A program made the position numbers and the translations under genes. DNA of 47,500 nucleotides from Glandiceps talaboti (lineage: Eukaryota > Hemichordata > Enteropneusta > Spengelidae), in the NCBI RefSeq assembly GCF_964340395.1, contig NC_135557.1:17894730-17942229 (forward strand). The letters run 5' to 3'. The notes beneath the pieces are model-generated. The model saw nothing but the letters and a program-made list of their open reading frames with translations. It did not search any database and had not been told where the DNA came from. Below, piece by piece: positions 38,401 through 45,535 of the stretch; within the stretch, counting starts at the first letter, position 1; every line of letters starts with the position of its first letter.

Positions 38401-41400
38401 AAGCTCCGAGGACTGTGAGAGAGTTTAGTATGAAAGCTGAAGATAAGGTATGCAGTTGGATATTATACCAAGCACAAGCCAAATTGAACAAAAAAATATG
38501 GAATTTATACTCTGGTCGTTCGATGTCACAACAATTCATGTGCATGTCCAACAATGAGTTGCTAGACAAGTAGTGACAAAGCCCCCTTAAGTCACTCATA
38601 TTTTTCTTAAAATACTGTGGAAAACTATTATCTTCCAGAGTGCAACAAAACTCGTGGAAAGCGAATAAATAAAAATATCAAAATTCAACTTACCAACTGC
38701 GGCTTCTAGGTAGTCTTTGATAGATTCTGAGACACGTACTTCACAGGCTAGAACACTAGAATCCAGCAAGGCTTGGAAGCCACCATGTGAAGGAATGGCA
38801 TCTTCATCCATAATTCGACCACCACGTGTACGTACTTGTTTGCCGCTGAGTGGCTCAACGTAACTATCACCCGGAATTATGGGAATTGGAGGGCCATTAC
38901 CATGGTTACTGCTCATCATTCCACCAACGGGAATAACATCACCTACAGAGAAAGATGTGACAGTTGTAACTTTCATGTTTAGAACTTATAGATCTGTTGA
39001 TATTATTTTATGACAACTGCAGCAGTTTTGTTTCACCAATGACACTGAAAACCGCAAACACATTTTAAAAGAATGAAGTCAAATGAGAAATGCTCATCAC
39101 AGTTTTTATTTCCGATTTTTTTTCACCATTTATAAGTCACTTTATTGAATGGATACCGAGTTGTAATATACTCTCAGTAGGGTGACATTTCTGAGACATA
39201 TGGCTTCTTACCTGTTGACAAAAAATGTAAAAATTATTATTTTTTTTTTTAAAACATTACCTGTTTCTGCATCTATTGTTACTGCAAGGATGGGTACAGG
39301 TTGCTCTGTGTTGGGATCAATCATTATAGATCCTACCTCAATGGGAAGAGGCAGAGCTGTCACAGGGTCTGTGTGGGTACCTGCCACAGGGTATGTCAGT
39401 CCTGTCTGTGGATGGATAGTGACAGCAGCGATGGGCACATGTAGACCACTGAGAGGATCTGGTATCGGGTTGCCAAGTTTAAGGTCGCTACGACGTTCAA
39501 TGGGTGATAGGCCGGTCTCGATTGGCTGTCCAGTTTGTTTGTTGACCGGGTAAGGGATGTATGGAATCAATGGTTCGTCAGATTTGACAGCTTCACCTGT
39601 TGTAAAACCAATCAGATTTGGGATGTCATTAAAAATTTGCATACTATTTTTTTTTTATTTGACAGCTTCACCAGTTGTACACCAATCAGAGTTAAGATAT
39701 CATTATATATTTGCATAACAATTCCTTTTTTATTTGACATTTTCACCTGTTGTTAAACCAATTTGATCTTAGGTATCATTACTATTAATTTGCATAATAA
39801 GTTTATTTGATGGTTTAACCTGTTGTAATGCCAATCAGATTTCATACATCTTTCTAAGAAATTTGCACACTTTTTTCAGTCTTACATAACTGGTGACACA
39901 TGAAAATGACAAAAAAAAATTGTTGTTGTGTGTATCTTTAATATTCATGTCCAATGATGTTTTTATGTGTTTTGATTGATATTTTTATTTTTCGTTTCGG
40001 GAAATACGCAACAGTCCTTGGGATAAGACATATTGTAGTGACTTCATCACTATCACCTACCTGTAGCCGAGTCAGCTGTGAAAACCAGTCGGGAGGTCAA
40101 GGGGTCATATGCAACATTGCCCTCTATAGGCAAGACATGTCCAGTCTGTGGGTGTACAAAGAAGTTTGGTGGTACAGGCCTTGTTGTGCCGTCTGGATAT
40201 ATCATGTGAGTATCTGGATTAGCCACAACTAGTCCTGTCACTCTGTCTTGACTGATTAAATCACTATTCAGAATTGTACCGTCTGGACCTGTACATTAAA
40301 AAAAAAATAGTAACAATGTATTTATTTGACTCAATATTATGTGTAAAGACATGTAAACAAGGTCCAATTACACAAAAACAAAGAATTATCAAAACTGTTT
40401 ATCTGTATGGCTGTGCTCATAGAGTTTTTCATTAAGAAGCCATATGCCAGTCACTGAAAAGACAAAAGATCACATAGTTTGAACACTAGGAGTGCTATTC
40501 ACATGCCAGACACCATATTCCAGGCATTGAAAAGTCAAACGATTGTTTAGTTTGACCATGATATGAGGACTTGTAGGATTGCTATTTAAATGCAAGACAC
40601 CATATGCAAGTCATTGAAAAGACAAAAGATTTTTTTGAGTTTGGCCACTAGGAGTGCTATTCACCACCTTTGGATCAGAGCGTACGTGAATTAACATTTC
40701 ACTTTATACAATCACTGGAATTTCTCTCACTTACCAAAGAGATTGACACTGGTAACTGGTTCCCTATCTGTTCCTGGTTTGACAAGTAGAGCACCCGTTG
40801 CCTGTCCTAACACCCCCCATGCACCCAGTCTCTGAGCCTCTGCAGACACTTCAGCTGACATTCTCTGTAGTTGTGCACCCACTCTCCGTACAATGTGACG
40901 GGGTACCATATCATCAAACTCATCCTCCCGTTTAACTTCACCCTTCAGCATTTTGTCGTTGTATTCATCTAATAGTCGTTTGGCTTCACGTAAAGCAGCC
41001 ATGTACGCAACCTGAAATGAATGGATAACGAGATTTGACCAACTGCTTATTGCTTATATTACTTATGCTAATAACCTTGTACAGATCTAATCCAAAAACT
41101 GATCAGTTTTAGCCATGTACATGTACTACATTTTGTCAAATTGAGCAAGCTGTTTTTGAGAAAATGATGACACAGCCACACAACATACCAACAGCCAGCC
41201 AGACAGACAGACAGACAGACAGACAGACACAGATACACACATCAGCACATAGCTTACAAATAGCTAGGAAGTGTCTGAATACATTTTACACATTTTGATC
41301 ATTTTTGGCAATTTATTGAGTTACAAACAATGACTTACATTAATTTGTTTCATATTCTTTTTTCTAGCAGAAAAACATTGTAAAGTTGTTTTATGAATAA

Positions 41401-44400
41401 AAATGAAATGAATAAATACCCATCTGTCATTTATATAACCACTTAAACACATGTAAATGATAAGAAATTATTGAAATAAACTGTCCATTATTTCTTACTT
41501 GATGTTCTTCTCTGCATCTTTCATCATCTACCATCAGTTGTCTTTGTCTTCTCAGCACGGATTCAAATCTCGTTCCCAGTTCTTTCCGTCTCTCCAGCTC
41601 TATATCCAAAGCTTCCCGTTTCCTCTCATATGCGGCTAAATCCTCTTTGGTTGCTAGGGCACCTCTTCCTTTCAGATTCATCTTGGCTATCCACAGTCCC
41701 TTTAGAGATTCGGCTTGGTTGTTGATTTTCTGATAAAGGGCCTTAGCCTGTTGTGGTAGAAAGAAAACAAGTGAGCAAAACATGGAAAACACAAATTCAT
41801 AAATGTACTAAAACTAGAATGATCAGCTCTTTTCCATTACAGTATTACCCTTAGGTTATTTCATTTGTTTATGTTATCACTCACAAAATGAGAAAGAAAG
41901 TTTAATGTTACCATTAGACCTATAAGGATTAGATGGAGTCATTATGTTCGTCTTTTTTCTATAGCTCTGCCATATGGCTGTTGTTTTTTGTCCAAATTTC
42001 AAATCCAGCATTCGCCTGTCTTATATATATACTATTAGTCTGCCCTCACAATTGTTATACATACCTCCTCTTTATCTGCTTATATATCCCTGTGTTTCCT
42101 AACTTTATCCTCCCCCCCCCATTTCCTCTTCCTAAATACCCCCCTTCTAACCCTTCCCTCTGTATCTTACCCTATTTACACTTCCCATTCTTACTCTCCC
42201 CTCTACTAGTCCTATCAATAACCTCACCCTCTGCCTCTCTACCCTTCCCCTCTTTACCCTCCCCTGTCCATATCCTTCATCCTCTATACCCTCCTCTCTC
42301 CTCCCCACACTTCAATAGTCATACAGTTCTTGTACATATCTAAAATAACCTTTCCCCTCTATTCTACCCTCCCTATTTTCCCCTCTACCCCCCCCCCCTT
42401 CTGTCCCTCTCTACCCTCCCTATTACTTTCCACTTAATAAGTAGTCATACAGCTGTTAATAGCTATCTATGAGATGACATAACGGTTCATTACCTCTTCC
42501 TTCTGCCTACCAAGTTCACCAGTGACTTGTCTAGCCTGTCTGGCCAAGTGTTCATACAACTCGGCTGAACTGAATGCCTCAAGATCCACTTGTCGATCAT
42601 AGTCCCAGAATTCATCATTCTTCACCTCCTCAGCTGGTTCTGATTATTAAAACAAATAAATACAAATTCCATATCACACAACAGTACATTTCCCCTGAAA
42701 TGACAATAGCGCCCTCAAGTGTCAGCTTATGAAATCTCCAATTACTCGTTAATCAAATCAAATACTAAAAAGGTAACTTTACCATTTGATAGCTTTTGAA
42801 ATAATAAAGACATTTTGCGTGTATTGTTTGGTTTTCAAGGAAATCATCAGTTTTATTTTGCCAGAATTAACACAATATTCGGCGGCCTTATTAGATTCGG
42901 TGGCCATATTGGATTCTAAAATGGCTTAATTTTGATAACATTTAAACCTTTTTTTTATACTTTGAGAGAATTTTCTAGCACAAAGTAACAGAGTGAGAGG
43001 GGTTGACAGATGTCAGAGGGCACCCTGTCATGGCATACTGACAGTGGGCAGAATAAGTAAGTAAAATCTACCGGGGTTCCCAGGTTATTTAACATTGGTT
43101 CCAATACAAAATTACCATAGATTCTATGGGGAAACAATGCCATTTTTAGCCCTTTCTCCCTTTCTGTGACCATAGCAAAACACTGGTAGTATACTTACCT
43201 ATACCAGCTGTAGGTCTAGCTGCATCACCAACACCACCACCAGTAATAACACCACCAGTTATTGCAGCATGTTCTACATTATGATGGTATTTCTTGACAT
43301 TGTGTACAGTTGATCCCTTGGAGGAGTAAAGATCTAAGTTCTGTTTCTGAGACACTCCTCGGTATTTGGGTCGGATGTACATAGATTTCTCCCAGCCATA
43401 TTTACGGAATAATACCTATAGATTACATAAACTTGTATTAAAGGGGCACAGTTCGTAACTTTATGCTTTGAATTAAAGGGACACAGTCTAACTTTCTTTG
43501 AATTAAAGGGACACAGTCTGTAATGTTATACTTTGAATTAAAGGGGCAATACAATTAGTACAACGAGTAACAGTTAATATCACTAAAGTAAAGCATTTTT
43601 CTATGTACTACACTTGTTTATAGCATTCATATCAAGTGTAAAAGTATACTGTTTCAATTGGTTTACTTACAAGCCTAGCATATGGCCTTTCTAATGTGGT
43701 CAATTAGCAAATGAAACAGTATACTTTTACACTTGATGTGGATGCTATATAAATGATTGTGGTACATACAGAAAATGTTTTACTTTGGTGTTATGGGTTG
43801 TACTTGATATGGATGCTATAAACGATTGTGGTACATACAGAAAACACTTTACTTTGGTGTTATGGGTTGTACTTGATATGGATGCTATAAACGATTGTGG
43901 TACATACAGAAAACACTTTACTTTGGTGTTATGGTTGTACCATATATCCATACTTACCAATGCAATAACAAGCAGAATCATAATAAATAGTGCACCTGCC
44001 ATCATACTGATAATCAACACCCAATCAGGTGTCAACAGAATATCTTGATCGATAGAAATGCCGTTCTGAATGATATATCTAGGAGTTGTTGGGAAGAACG
44101 GACCGTCTTCAGAACACTGTGCATTCTCTGCCATCAGTCTCACATACTGTAGACAAGAATTTTAAAAAAAAAATCATTCAACTGTACATTTGGTCAAAAG
44201 GAAACATGTACAAGAAAACTTCCTCTTGTGAGATAAACTTGCTAACTTATTTTGACAATTTTAATAGTGAAGTCTACTTTCATTGATTTGACAAACACGA
44301 GACATCATCCTCGTAGAGTTTTTTTTTTTAATTTGAAACTTGATGTTGTTTCATGTGGACATCAAATTGTCTGGCTTCCAAATGCTACGAGATTCTGTCT

Positions 44401-45293
44401 GTGATAAGAGTTATGTAAATTCTCCTAGCTTCTGGCTGAGACAGAGATAGTCAAATTTGATTTGCTTCTAACTGTGATAGAGTTAGGCAAATTCGTCTTG
44501 CTTCTGGCTGAGATAAAGAGTTCAGCAAAGTCTACTACCTTTGGCTGAGATGGAGAGTTAGGCAAATTTTACAAGCTTCTGGCTGACATAAAGATTAGGC
44601 AAATTCTACTAGATTCTGGCTGAGATAATGAGTTAGGCAAATCTGACTTCTGGGTAAGGTATATCAACTTCTGGTTGTGGTAACATTTAGGCAATTCCGC
44701 TGAACTCCTAGTTAAGAATACGAGTTGTGACAAACCCTAAGAAAGAGTTGGGCAAATAGTGTTCTGGCCTAGCTAAGGTAGAAGAATGGAGGTGTTTTCG
44801 TTCACGTGTATACATGATTTTTAGGAGAGTACTCACCATTTTCCTGTCTTTATTGGTACTCATATAAAATGCATATACACCAGGATCTTCAAATTTGTAA
44901 GAGAACAGTGTAGTCTGTGTTCCAATGAGGGCATGGGCTTCTTGTAACTCACGGAAACCACCATAGTCAAACTTCTCATTGGTGTTATACAAATTATCTC
45001 TATTGGAAGTAACAACAGAGGAAAGAATGAAATGTTGTCAGTTTCTGTTCAGTATTGGAGAATAACATGACTGAAGAAATAACCTCAAGAGGACAGTTAA
45101 GACATGGCAAGTGTTCATTATATCATGGAATTCACATTGTATGTTAAGTGTTCTCCAGCTGTGTATTCTAGGATAGATCATACATTATGTCAGCATTAAC
45201 TTGACCATGTGAACACATTACATCACCAATGTCATTGTCCATTGTCATAATCATCATTGTTGTCCTTGTCATGGTCATTGTTGTCATTAACAA

Positions 45294-45337
<44 letters not shown>

Positions 45338-45405
45338 CCACCACCACCACCACCACCACCACCACCACCACCACCACCACCCCCTCCCCACCCACCACCA
45401 CCATT

Positions 45406-45436
<31 letters not shown>

Positions 45437-45503
45437 CCACCACTACCATCATCATCACCACCATCACCATCACCACCACCACCATCACCACCACCATTAC
45501 CAC

Positions 45504-45535
<32 letters not shown>

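Noticed and set aside
41933-42343. Plus-strand 136-residue Pro/Leu/Ser frame
   Set aside because: It is the translation of the C/T-rich tract in an intron, with no domain or splice evidence.
43745-43957. Extension of the transmembrane exon to the stop at 43745 as normal coding sequence
   Set aside because: A consensus GTAAGT donor sits at 43957, the sequence beyond is MITE repeat, and the next exon joins in phase. Kept only as a possible retained-intron product.
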